A stretch of 64,000 bases of DNA from Mercurialis annua (Eukaryota > Streptophyta > Magnoliopsida > Malpighiales > Euphorbiaceae): assembly GCF_937616625.2 (NCBI RefSeq), contig NC_065571.1, positions 11,348,501 to 11,412,500 on the forward strand, given 5' to 3'. The translations under genes and the position numbers were made by a program. Below, one piece after another: positions 47,014 to 59,098 of this stretch (its first letter is position 1; each line of letters starts with the position of its first letter). A model generated the notes under the pieces. It was given only the letters and a program-made list of their open reading frames with translations. It made no database searches and was not told where the DNA came from.

Positions 47014-49607
47014 TGTCACGACCCAAATTATTGAGCCGAGACCGGCGCTAGGGAATGGGAGTGGTAGCTCCGAAACCCGTAGCAAGCCTAAAACCATTAA
47101 TAATTTTTCGCAATTGAAAACATATTATTATATATAAAACGTTTTCAGAAAACTCTTTAAATAATATAATATAGATATTAAAATATCATATTAGAGTTTA
47201 CATTCAAAACTAACTATTTGAAATCAATTTACCAATCTTAGATTGACAACTACTGACTACTGCAGCTCATGTAACTCATACTTGTGCAAGTCCAATGACT
47301 TCTAGCACAATGGAGATGGTTTGTCTGATCCGACTTCTACTACCTGCAAACATCAAAGTGAGGGGTCAGTATTTGGGAAAATACTGAGTGAGTTTGCAAG
47401 TTACTTATAGTATTATCAAAATATAGCGTCACACGCTTAATACGTATACAAATTCCATACATAATATAAGCACACAGTAAACGTTCCTAATTAACAGACT
47501 CTATCAAAACTCTAATCCTTGATTCGCTAAACTTATATAATCGAATCAACTTGATCCAAATGGTCCAACCCGGGAGTGTTCACACTCGACCACGTCAGTC
47601 GCAACCAATCTCTTAATCCCAAAGTGTGAGTCCAACTCACTGGTGGGTCCAACCCACTAGATACGGGGCTCAGGTTACTTAACCGAGTTCACTCTCATGG
47701 GGCTCAGGTTATTTTAACCGAGTTCACTCTCGTATCGCACTCTTATCGTATGCGCATTTCGTAATCTTATTGACAATCTAGACACGCTAGAATGACTTAC
47801 TGATAATCTCATAGCCTATTGATACTCAATAGGTATTGACTTCTATAGATCTCATACTAACTATTCATATTTAAACAATGAATACAAAAACGTGCATAAT
47901 CAAACTCATCAAGCGCAATATCTTATATGAACAAATCATATAGATACAATGAATATAATAATAACATTCATAATATAAGAAAATGACTTTTATAATAATA
48001 CGTGAAAGTAAATTGCCACTCACAGTGACCGCTATCCAAAAACTGCATTATTATAATCCCGCAAGCGTAAGCTCCATGCATTGTCCACTCACGTATCCAC
48101 TCCCGCTAACTGGCTTGATAGCTTGTCGGTACGTCAGTTATTTAATCGAGTTACCTATACGTTTAATCCATAAACGTTGACTTAGTATCAAAACCCTAAG
48201 TTATAAACTTAGGTTAACATAATCGTATTTCAAATACGATTCTTAACTTGATAATCTCTTAATCACACTTCTCTTTTAAACGTCCTAGTTTACGTTTTGA
48301 TATTCAATCGAATCACGATTGATTACACGACTTGAAATTGTTTGAAATCGAGTTTCTGCGTCGCGTCAGGGCCCAGAAAGCCCAAATCAGGATTCCTCAC
48401 TCGGCGAAGGACTGCACGTTCGTGCAGCAGTGTACTGCACGTTCGTGCAGTACGCTGCACGTTCGTGTGCTCCACGTTCGTGTAGTGTCCTACACGAACG
48501 TGTGCTACACGTTCGTGCAGTCTGCTACACGAACGTGTACTGCACGTTCGTGCAGTATGCTACACGAACGTGTACTGCACGTTCGTGCAGCATACGGCTG
48601 CCAATGTGCAGCCCCGGGGTTCATTCCCCGGGCCAATTCCGACGTGCTTAAACATCCAAAATCGATTCTAGCACGATTTCCATTAATAACCATCTCAAAT
48701 ATCATCAAAAACGCCAATAGAAACGCGATTACGATTCGTTTAATTCGTTAAAACGAAATAACCCTTATTTATCAATTCTCATAATAAAAACGTCAAGCTT
48801 ACCTCGATTTGAAGCTTAGCGATGATAGAGAATCGAATTCTGAACGAATCGATATAAAGAACTCGCGATTTGGACGAGAAACGGCGAAACGGCGGCGGAT
48901 CGACGACGATCGTCAAATTCCCTTCGTCTGTTTCCATCACCTTCTGATCATTTCTTCTTTCCTTATTCTTAAGGAAAGTTACTTATATATCTTGGTTAAC
49001 TGTCCACTTTGATCCTTCATTTCTTTAACTTAAACCATTTCTCTTTTAAACTTCAATAATTAACCAAATGGTTAAATTATTATTTTAACTCGATTGCTCA
49101 CGTATTATTTATATTCATATAAATAATACTAACTCGATATTATTATTTTCCGTCAAAATCTTTTAATTACTATTCTCGAGACTTAATTGGCTAATTTACA
49201 CTTTAGCCCTTAAACTTCTCAAAAGTTGCATTTTAGTCCAAAACGCATCCGCGTCCAAATTTTAAAAGGTCTCCGATTGACCCGAAACTTTTTACCACAT
49301 ATACTATAAGACATTTCGCGGACCTTGGCGAAATAATTCCATTTTCGTCCCAAAGTGGCTAAATTACCACTTTGGTCCCTATACTTTATTTTGGGCTTTT
49401 TCTTGACATTTTTCCTTACAATTCCAATTCTGACTTTAGAATTGAAATACATTATTAAATCCTTCACCATAATCCTTTACAAAACCAATCTGCTAAAACT
49501 TATTTATCTTAATTTTTTTATCAGAATTCTTTTTGATTTCGCCACTCTGGCGAACCCAGACTGGACACGTGGTCCAATTAGGTACTTAAATATTTTGGGG
49601 TATTACA
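47014..49607 (-). repeat. 3' LTR of the LARD
   Basis: 2594 bp. It holds the palindrome array at 48411-48600 and the CCCCGGGGTTCATTCCCCGGG inverted repeat around 48612. Open frames here (e.g. 48332-48751) translate the palindromes and are not genes. Confidence 0.96.
48411..48592. repeat. Array of ten CACG(TT/AA)CGTG palindromes in the LTR
   Basis: The ten-base core starts at 48415, 48438, 48458, 48473, 48493, 48508, 48528, 48543, 48563 and 48578. After the first, steps alternate 20, 15, 20, 15, a 35-bp higher-order unit. Seven are CACGTTCGTG and three CACGAACGTG. Flanks often change in pairs (TGCACG..CGTGCA or TACACG..CGTGTA), keeping symmetry. The identical array in the other LTR is at 55379-55560. 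Confidence 0.92.
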
Positions 49608-49620
49608 TTCTTCCCCCCTT
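49608..49620 (-). other. Polypurine tract of the LARD
   Basis: AAGGGGGGAAGAA on the minus strand, directly before the 3' LTR. Confidence 0.85.
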
Positions 49621-52600
49621 ATAAAAATTCGTCCTCGAATTTTCATATACTCTTCTCACCTTAATTCCATTTACATCTAGAATTCTTATTCATAATAGGA
49701 ATACCGTGTTCGTTACGACACTGATTAGCGTAAGGAATCGTCATCTCACTTTCTGTACCTTTTGCACTTTGACTTCAGGTATCATTGACAATCTATTTTT
49801 GATTTCTTCTTTTTATTCTACAACACAATCCATGTGTTTGACATTTATTACTATAAACTCTTATAGTCGTACTTAAATTTTCAGTTCCATACTGATGTTC
49901 GATGTTAGCTCATATTAATGACGTCTTATTATCAAAGATGACGAAACTAGTAGTATTTATATATATTTACCATTCTCTGTTCTTAATTCTTTACTTTGGT
50001 TCAATACGTCTAACCCCATTATCATTCCTTGTTGAGTAATGTAAATACTCAATTAGCTCATGCTTCTTTATTTGTGTAGTCTCTTTCATATGGCCGTTAT
50101 CACGGTTTGATCTTTGTTTATCATTGCATTGGGATCTTCATCCCATTATTCGTTATCCTCTTTGTATATTTTATACACTTATCTTATGCAACTTCATCCT
50201 TTATTATTGTCGCTTATCGACTGTCATATATGAGATATTTCTCATGTTGCATCTTTATAATGTCTTTGCTTCCTTTGTCGTATCCTCGTTGACTTACGTT
50301 GAAATTTCTTACCTCTTCGTATTTTACCTTAATCTATTTCATCTTTCATTCGTTACGATATTGGATAACTGTCTTTGTTATCCCATCCTCTATTTTACTT
50401 TACGATCATCGCTAACATCTTTTAAAGATTGTTAGTCTTACGTGATGTTTCTTTATACTACAGATACTTGCACCTTACTGCTTAATATCCTATAAGAAAG
50501 AGATATTCAATCTCTTTGCGAATCTTCTTGATTTGAGCGTAACTGTTACTTACACGATCTTCATAATAGTGGGACAACAATTGTCGCCGCGTTGAAGTCC
50601 TACTCCTGATTTGTTCAATGTACACTGTGTATTCATTTCCAACTTGTTAATTTCTACTTCTGTCCATTTCGTAGGTATACTTCTTCGTTACTTTCTTTGA
50701 CTTCTTGTCCTTAGTTAACCAATAGGATCAATAGTCTAAATGCTATGATCCTATGGTACTCTTATTGCGTTCCTAATTCACGTTCTTATCGTGTTTCTTA
50801 ATCATCTTCTAGTGCAGTCTTTGCTTTCCTCCTCAGCGCATCTCATACGTCATGTACTACTTGCTTTTAATATCCACAACATCGATCATTAATTGAGAGT
50901 TGTGGCTTTCTTTATCTGAATTTTCCCGACGTAGTGCGTTCTTAATCGTATACGTATCGTCTTATCGTATTCGTACTGTCATCATGGCCGTCTGTAAGCC
51001 GATCATATGCTGATGTCATCTCTATCGCATTTCGTATTTCTGATATTTCTTGTTTCGGCATTCTGAACCCCGATTACCAATTAGTAATGGTCGCAGCTTC
51101 TTTTGCCTGCAATATCAACGTAGTACATTCTCGATTACTTATATATCGTCATACTATACCCTTTACTGACATCCTAACTGTCAGTGGATCCATTCATATG
51201 ACTCTATCATCTTTATCCCTTTTTGTTTCTATGCGTTAACGACTACATAGAATTCAATTCATTTGATCTTCTCGTCATCTTTTCACATGACTTTCTCTTT
51301 TTCATTCCTCAATAACTCTTATCAAGTTTCTCGCGATATACGCGGTTATCTGTACTTTCTTTAACTCTGCTTACTTTAACTGATTTCTTATTATTCATAA
51401 CCTTCTTTTGCGTCTTTATACTTTATCATGTACGTCATGTACCTTTGGTAATCCCTTGACCGTACGCCGGAAGTTAGTGGACCTACCGGTAGCATTTCTT
51501 GTGAGGAGGAGCGCATTTACCTCCTTACATGATTCAGAGCTATCTCTGCATCCTTCCTCAGATTGTAATATTTCCGTACACTGGATCAGAAATGTTCATT
51601 CCAGTACTCTTCAATATCAGATTTGTCTGATAATTCTTCCTCTCCGAAGTCCTTTTCCTGAGGATCCGCTTCTGGGAATGTATCAAACAAGTTTGATCTT
51701 GTCTGACACCCTTTTAATCCTTTACACCTTTACGCTTTACTAATTCGTTTCATAATCGAATCTTTGAGGTGGAAGTTTCAACTCTTAATCCACCAATTGC
51801 AGTTCTTGTTATTTATGTCTCGATCTTTCTTATCGTATACTTCAACTGTTCATTTACATCATATCTTCTGGTCTAATAACCTTGATTCTTCCCGATTATT
51901 CCTTATCGGAATTAATGGTAGAAAGAATTTCCCAAATCGGGTCACAAACTTAGTTCATGTTATTTGGTCTTTCACCGCTCCAATTGCATGTCGGAACTAA
52001 TTATAGGTTGAACCTTTCATCGACATCTTTATTGACATTACTGTTTGTCCGTCATCCGCTCGATGTATACAACATCTTACTTTACTTTTTCTAAAGGTTT
52101 TGGCATACCACTTGATCCGCTAAACTCCTTTAGCTTTAACTTATCCATACCATTATCAAACCTTTATAGGTGTCTCTTTCTTTACGTTGATACTATCTCT
52201 GTACTCATCATCCTTTTATTGACACATAGTTACTTATATCAGTTGCTTTTACAGCTAACTAGTTCATAATGACGTCGGGTTATTACGTCATTTTCAATGC
52301 CTATATATTCTCACCTTACTTTACTAAGTTCTCGTTGACTTTTATCTCGTTCTTGGCCTCTACTAGCCAATCGGATTAGGGTGCATTCACTTTTGTTACC
52401 TCGATCTTCTTCCCGCACCTCATATACTTGTTGTGCAACAGCACGCGATCGTGCAGTTCTTTGTTCATAGTATAGCGATTATATAAAGGAATACTGATAA
52501 ATTCCTTAAAATATAATCCTTACAAATCTTCACGTCTAATCGATTTCCATGTACGTTGGACTTTAGAAACGTCTCCTCCCTTTTTACCTTCTATGATACG

Positions 52601-53600
52601 TCTCTTATTGCTAGTCTTCTGAGTGTTCTGACTCATCATAGACTAGCCAATTGCCAAAACATATACTCGCGTTGTATATGTTAAACGCATATTACTATCG
52701 TAGCTATAAGCATCTATGTTGACCGGATTCAAGAAAATCAGTGTCCCCTAGATTTTCTTGATTACGTATCGCATCTTAAGTCTTGCGAGCATTCCGCTCA
52801 CATGGACTTAATCAAACATTATCAGTATCAAATCACATCATACATGTTCTATACATTATTAATCGAACACATATATTATTCTAACTGTGTACTAGCCTGT
52901 TTAGTCAAGGCTAAGTTTATTAACTAGAGACACAAATCCTATGTTCTCACAATTATACTTATTCATTCGCCTCCTAGCCTTGATCACAGTTTGCTCGCGA
53001 GCACTCTACTTCCTTTACAGAGTTCTGGTCTAGGTATACTTACATTAAAAACTAAACTCTTTGAAAACTCTTTCAAATAAAACGACTCATTTAAAAATTT
53101 CATTTAAATCTTAGCAAAATTGTGCACTAGGGTGATGACGTCTCTCATCCCCAAAGAGTTGCCACATCTCACCTCTTCGTCTGAACATAATGCATATGAT
53201 GCATGTTCTATCAATGCATGAATTGATGTATGTAGTGATGCATTTCTATCAATGTCGTGGCAATTATCAATGACTATTACGGGTCTAGGCACAATTATGC
53301 TTTCAGAATCGTTAAACAAATAACTTTTAAAAGTTATAAACTTCGAGTTTTGTAAGTTCTCTAGACCTTTAAACTCTGCTTCTGGAAAGTTCCTCAACTT
53401 CTATAACTTTGTAGTCTTTCTTCTCACTCTTTCTAAAATTTCGATCGATCGAATCCAATAACATCTCTCCTGCTATTTGATGCTAAACACCTATATATCT
53501 AACATCAAATCACATTCGCATCAATCATATTCTATTCATAGGAGGCAATACCTCTCCTAGAAACTTTATTTCAAAAAGCATATTATTCTTAATATCTTTC
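49621..53600. other. LARD interior, non-coding
   Basis: Pyrimidine-rich on the plus strand (TTC/TTA/CTT runs), purine-rich on the element strand. No retroviral-type domain in any frame. Short frames up to 111 codons have no recognisable product. A long non-coding interior of this kind is usual for LARDs. Confidence 0.75.
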
Positions 53601-53714
53601 GTCTGACATCGATAGCGAAGCCAACCGATGTATCCTATATCCCTGACATCGATAGCAAAGCCAACCGATGTATCTTATTTGTCTGACATCGATAGCGAAG
53701 CCAACCGATGTATC
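53601..53714 (-). repeat. Three 40-bp hairpin units near the LARD primer site
   Basis: CTGACATCGATAG starts at 53603, 53643 and 53683. Each unit has the arms ACATCG and CGATGT around about 14 nt. In element orientation the array is roughly 250 nt after the primer site, in the leader region where packaging or dimer signals usually lie. That role is inference. Confidence 0.75.
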
Positions 53715-53965
53715 CGATTCAATTCATACAAATCAATCTCATATCATGCAAGCACATCTTATCGAAAACAAAATTATATGTATATTTATCTCGTATATAC
53801 GTGTCACGAAAGTCAACCAAACATTTCACAATTTAATCTATTATACTTATCACAAAACACTTAACGTAAACAACTGGGATCAGACAAAGCTCATCTCTAT
53901 AGCTGCAGTAGTTCCTAGATTACTTAACCGACAAACACATCTTAGCAGAGGTAACTGGACCAACT

Positions 53966-53977
53966 GCTCTGATACCA
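53966..53977 (-). other. Primer-binding site, initiator tRNA-Met
   Basis: TGGTATCAGAGC on the minus strand, four bases from the LTR end. It is the commonest primer site of plant LTR elements and sets the orientation. Confidence 0.93.
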
Positions 53978-53981
53978 CAAT

Positions 53982-56575
53982 TGTCACGACCCAAATTATT
54001 GAGCCGAGACCGGCGCTAGGGAATGGGAGTGGTAGCTCCGAAACCCGTAGCAAGCCTAAAACCATTAATAATTTTTCGCAATTGAAAACATATTATTATA
54101 TATAAAACGTTTTCAGAAAACTCTTTAAATAATATAATATAGATATTAAAATATCATATTAGAGTTTACATTCAAAACTAACTATTTGAAATCAATTTAC
54201 CAATCTTAGATTGACAACTACTGACTACTGCAGCTCATGTAACTCATACTTGTGCAAGTCCAATGACTTCTAGCACAATGGAGATGGTTTGTCTGATCCG
54301 ACTTCTACTACCTGCAAACATCAAAGTGAGGGGTCAGTATTTGGGAAAATACTGAGTGAGTTTGCAAGTTACTTATAGTATTATCAAAATATAGCGTCAC
54401 ACGCTTAATACGTATACAAATTCCATACATAATATAAGCACACAGTAAACGTTCCTAATTAACAGACTCTATCAAAACTCTAATCCTTGATTCGCTAAAC
54501 TTATATAATCGAATCAACTTGATCCAAATGGTCCAACCCGGGAGTGTTCACACTCGACCACGTCAGTCGCAACCAATCTCTTAATCCCAAAGTGTGAGTC
54601 CAACTCACTGGTGGGTCCAACCCACTAGATACGGGGCTCAGGTTACTTAACCGAGTTCACTCTCATGGGGCTCAGGTTATTTTAACCGAGTTCACTCTCG
54701 TATCGCACTCTTATCGTATGCGCATTTCGTAATCTTATTGACAATCTAGACACGCTAGAATGACTTACTGATAATCTCATAGCCTATTGATACTCAATAG
54801 GTATTGACTTCTATAGATCTCATACTAACTATTCATATTTAAACAATGAATACAAAAACGTGCATAATCAAACTCATCAAGCGCAATATCTTATATGAAC
54901 AAATCATATAGATACAATGAATATAATAATAACATTCATAATATAAGAAAATGACTTTTATAATAATACGTGAAAGTAAATTGCCACTCACAGTGACCGC
55001 TATCCAAAAACTGCATTATTATAATCCCGCAAGCGTAAGCTCCATGCATTGTCCACTCACGTATCCACTCCCGCTAACTGGCTTGATAGCTTGTCGGTAC
55101 GTCAGTTATTTAATCGAGTTACCTATACGTTTAATCCATAAACGTTGACTTAGTATCAAAACCCTAAGTTATAAACTTAGGTTAACATAATCGTATTTCA
55201 AATACGATTCTTAACTTGATAATCTCTTAATCACACTTCTCTTTTAAACGTCCTAGTTTACGTTTTGATATTCAATCGAATCACGATTGATTACACGACT
55301 TGAAATTGTTTGAAATCGAGTTTCTGCGTCGCGTCAGGGCCCAGAAAGCCCAAATCAGGATTCCTCACTCGGCGAAGGACTGCACGTTCGTGCAGCAGTG
55401 TACTGCACGTTCGTGCAGTACGCTGCACGTTCGTGTGCTCCACGTTCGTGTAGTGTCCTACACGAACGTGTGCTACACGTTCGTGCAGTCTGCTACACGA
55501 ACGTGTACTGCACGTTCGTGCAGTATGCTACACGAACGTGTACTGCACGTTCGTGCAGCATACGGCTGCCAATGTGCAGCCCCGGGGTTCATTCCCCGGG
55601 CCAATTCCGACGTGCTTAAACATCCAAAATCGATTCTAGCACGATTTCCATTAATAACCATCTCAAATATCATCAAAAACGCCAATAGAAACGCGATTAC
55701 GATTCGTTTAATTCGTTAAAACGAAATAACCCTTATTTATCAATTCTCATAATAAAAACGTCAAGCTTACCTCAATTTGAAGCTTAGCGATGATAGAGAA
55801 TCGAATTCTGAACGAATCGATATAAAGAACTCGCGATTTGGACGAGAAACGGCGAAACGGCGGCGGATCGACGACGATCGTCAAATTCCCTTCGTCTGTT
55901 TCCATCACCTTCTGATCATTTCTTCTTTCCTTATTCTTAAGGAAAGTTACTTATATATCTTGGTTAACTGTCCACTTTGATCCTTCATTTCTTTAACTTA
56001 AACCATTTCTCTTTTAAACTTCAATAATTAACCAAATGGTTAAATTATTATTTTAACTCGATTGCTCACGTATTATTTATATTCATATAAATAATACTAA
56101 CTCGATATTATTATTTTCCGTCAAAATCTTTTAATTACTATTCTCGAGACTTAATTGGCTAATTTACACTTTAGCCCTTAAACTTCTCAAAAGTTGCATT
56201 TTAGTCCAAAACGCATCCGCGTCCAAATTTTAAAAGGTCTCCGATTGACCCGAAACTTTTTACCACATATACTATAAGACATTTCGCGGACCTTGGCGAA
56301 ATAATTCCATTTTCGTCCCAAAGTGGCTAAATTACCACTTTGGTCCCTATACTTTATTTTGGGCTTTTTCTTGACATTTTTCCTTACAATTCCAATTCTG
56401 ACTTTAGAATTGAAATACATTATTAAATCCTTCACCATAATCCTTTACAAAACCAATCTGCTAAAACTTATTTATCTTAATTTTTTTATCAGAATTCTTT
56501 TTGATTTCGCCACTCTGGCGAACCCAGACTGGACACGTGGTCCAATTAGGTACTTAAATATTTTGGGGTATTACA
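53982..56575 (-). repeat. 5' LTR of the LARD
   Basis: 2594 bp, equal to the 3' LTR apart from A at 55774. In element orientation the palindrome array lies about 1.0-1.2 kb from the LTR start. Confidence 0.96.
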
Positions 56576-57116
56576 TATTACTACCTTTAATCGCACGACT
56601 GCTACAGCTAGCAGCTATAACTTCATCGTTAAAGTCTTTGATCACATCTTCTGTGATATATCTCTTCTCTTGAACATTAAAGACATCATCGATATTGACG
56701 CAAAACATACCGATATTTGATGAAATCCGTCGTAAGATGGTGGCTCTAATTGTTTTAGAGATCCAAGTCGCTTGCATCGCAAAAAACAATTTCATCTTTA
56801 ACGATGAAAATAAACTATTCTTAATTTCGATTAGATCAGATCTAATGAAATTAAGATACTAGAATAAAAAATAATTTCTAGATCTAGACCATAAATGGCC
56901 AAAAAAGAAATTTTATTCAAAATCAAAGATAAAAACTATGAAGAACGCTAAATAGACTGAATATGAGAGATTAGGGAGGTGATTTTAGGCCAAGAATGGC
57001 CAAAAACCACCTCCCAAATGACAAAAAGAAGAAAACTTACTAGGGTTTGAGAGGTTTCTCAAAGAGAGAGACGGCTAGAGTTTTTTTCTTAACCCAAATT
57101 GTAATCTTTATGTTTT

Positions 57117-59098
57117 TAGAATTGATTATCATAAAACTAAAAAAAAGGGTAAATTATTAGAACTGAAGAGTTCTTAATGCAGTTTTTGGATTTCTATTTT
57201 TGGTATATTTACCTTTTATTTCTAAAAACTACACAAAATCAAGTCGATTCGATCATCCTAAGCAAATAGAGGCGGAGGTGGGGACATGACAGCCGAAATA
57301 GTAGCCTTTCTACACGATTCACCAGTTTTAGTCAGAGAAGACGAGATATACGGAATAAATTTTTATTTTTTTAAATATACATTTTCGATCAACTTCAACT
57401 AAGGACGGGCGCACATATACCTCTCCTTTCGTCTTCTATTTTTGGTGATACTGTTCGATTATATATTCTTCTTAAATAACAAATATTTTTCTAATATTTC
57501 TAGATACACCACTAAAAGCTAATAAATCTCCCCCAATGCATTTGATCCTTCTCATAAAAATACATCATTGATGTTGAATTTTGAGTTCATTGTGCTATAT
57601 ATACTTCGTTATGCACCCTACTAGCTAAATAGTTGCCTTTTTACTTATTCAAAAACTAATAATCTTTTTCTTATGATGTCATATAAAATAAGAAAAACAT
57701 ATATGAATGTTATGTATTGTCTAAAAGCAATTCATAATTATTTTCAAGTAAATTTAATATAATTCAATCATGCAATAACCTTTTGGTAAGTAGTCATACA
57801 ACTTTCTAAAGTGCTTAAGAAGTCATTGTAAACTTGTTCTTAAAACATTAACTAAATTTGTTTCAATTTCAATAAGGTCAAACATCCAATTGCATATGCT
57901 CTTCTATATTTTGTATGTTTCAAAACAAATAATATAGAAGCTAAACAAATAAGTAAACTATGATATATACATAGCCTACAAAGAAAAGAAAACGTATAAC
58001 AAACAATTTTTTAATTAAAATTCAAAAACATTTAAGAAACATAATATTTTGAAAATGAAGCTTTTATTTAATATAAAAGTATAAAAAACTACCATGTCAT
58101 CTTATTTGTTATCTATAGTTTTATATGTTAGTTGCAGAAATAATTTAATGCAAATGAGACAAAATCAAAAACATATTGAAAAATTGTACAAACATGAATA
58201 CAAATGCATCCAACTAAAATTGAACTATAGATATGTTTGATGTACTACTAGATGTCCATTAATTAAATTTTGTCACTTCTCCTTAGCTCTGAAAGATTGC
58301 TCACAAATATATAATATCCATGCATATAAATAAATCTATCTATGAATCTACTAGCAATCTACCCAGCTGCCTGTTGATCACAAAAATCATTTGATCTTCA
58401 AAAGACCAGATCTATTTGCCCATTTATTAATTTAGGTAAAATCAGTCATTAAATTTATAGGTCACTAAACTTTCATTTTATTTTAGTTATGAAACTTTAA
58501 TTTAGATATTAAATTTTAAAAGTACAATCACTATGAAGTATTTTAGTGATTTCAGACTAAATTGAGCGTGTGTGACAAATCAGGTCTTGCCAGAGATAAA
58601 ACAATTTTTTCCTTATACCAAAATAAAAGTGACCCTAAAAATTTAATACCGGTATTAACATAAGATGAGTAGTGTGGCAAAATCCGATTATCACGTGCAC
58701 TCAATTTGGACTGAAATCACTAAAAAAACATCTAATTAGTAATTTTGAAGGTTAGCATCTATAAAATTAAAATTTAATGATCGCAAAAATTGAACCCAAA
58801 AACTAACAGTTTCTTAGAAGAATGTAGATGATAGATCATAAGAGAAATGTAGAATTAATGGCAAGAAAATATATAAAAGCTGAGAAAATCAAAGCAGTGA
58901 CTGACAATCTTAAAGAAAGAGCATAGAATTGCAGTATTCTTACAGGTCTATTAGCCCAAGAACAAATTGTAAACCAAAAAGATCATATAATTAGCTAGCT
59001 AACTGTATAGGGTATAATAGGGCAGTAGTGATCAGTAGTAAATCAAGAACACAGATATCAAAAAGCATCTAAACAAAAACAGATATAACTAATTGTTT
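57117..59098. other. AT-rich intergenic DNA downstream of the SPEAR gene
   Basis: No gene recognised. About 58461-58780 starts with GGTCACTAAACTTTCATTTTA and has weakly complementary ends, resembling an old MITE. The part near 59098 should hold the SPEAR 3' UTR. Confidence 0.4.

Larger units (their letters stand above)
47014..56575 (-). mobile_element. Non-coding large retrotransposon derivative (LARD), 9.56 kb
   Basis: Two 2594-bp LTRs (47014-49607, 53982-56575) look identical except at 48806 (G) / 55774 (A). The 5-bp target duplication TATTA is at 47009-47013 and 56576-56580. On the minus strand the LTR runs TGTAATACCCC to GGGTCGTGACA, as in Del/Tekay-type chromoviruses. The primer site TGGTATCAGAGC (complement of initiator tRNA-Met) is at 53966-53977 and a polypurine tract at 49608-49620. 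The 4.4-kb interior has no gag, protease, reverse transcriptase or integrase in any frame, so it must be mobilised by another element. It is inserted in the LINE-like sequence. Confidence 0.95.
46728..57099 (-). mobile_element. Internally deleted LINE-like insertion, split by the LARD
   Basis: On the minus strand the pieces are 57099-56576 and 47013-46728. A 17-bp target duplication, TGTAATCTTTATGTTTT, flanks it (46711-46727, 57100-57116). It ends in a poly(A) (plus-strand T run about 46724-46735) after TTTTGATTAATAGAAC, an end typical of plant LINE/SINE transcripts. The start has a CTCTCTCT leader. Across the LARD junction the frame continues into MASEANLIPFILKVVMDVFN and on to YNYFSLSNWLGHVPP and a stop near 46752, resembling the C-terminal RNase H of plant LINE proteins. 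No reverse transcriptase or endonuclease is present, so it moved in trans or is a deleted copy. Confidence 0.7.

Noticed and set aside
48411..48592. CRISPR-like regular palindromic repeats
   Set aside because: Plant nuclear LTR sequence, with 5-10-bp spacers that are themselves repeats and no cas genes.
48332..48751. A 139-codon Cys/Val-rich open frame (and its twin at 55300-55719)
   Set aside because: It translates the CACGTTCGTG palindrome array; several overlapping frames on both strands are open for the same reason.
49355..49624. Hydrophobic 89-codon frame that could be read as a membrane protein
   Set aside because: It lies inside the LARD LTR, crosses its end, and is present in both LTR copies only because they are identical.
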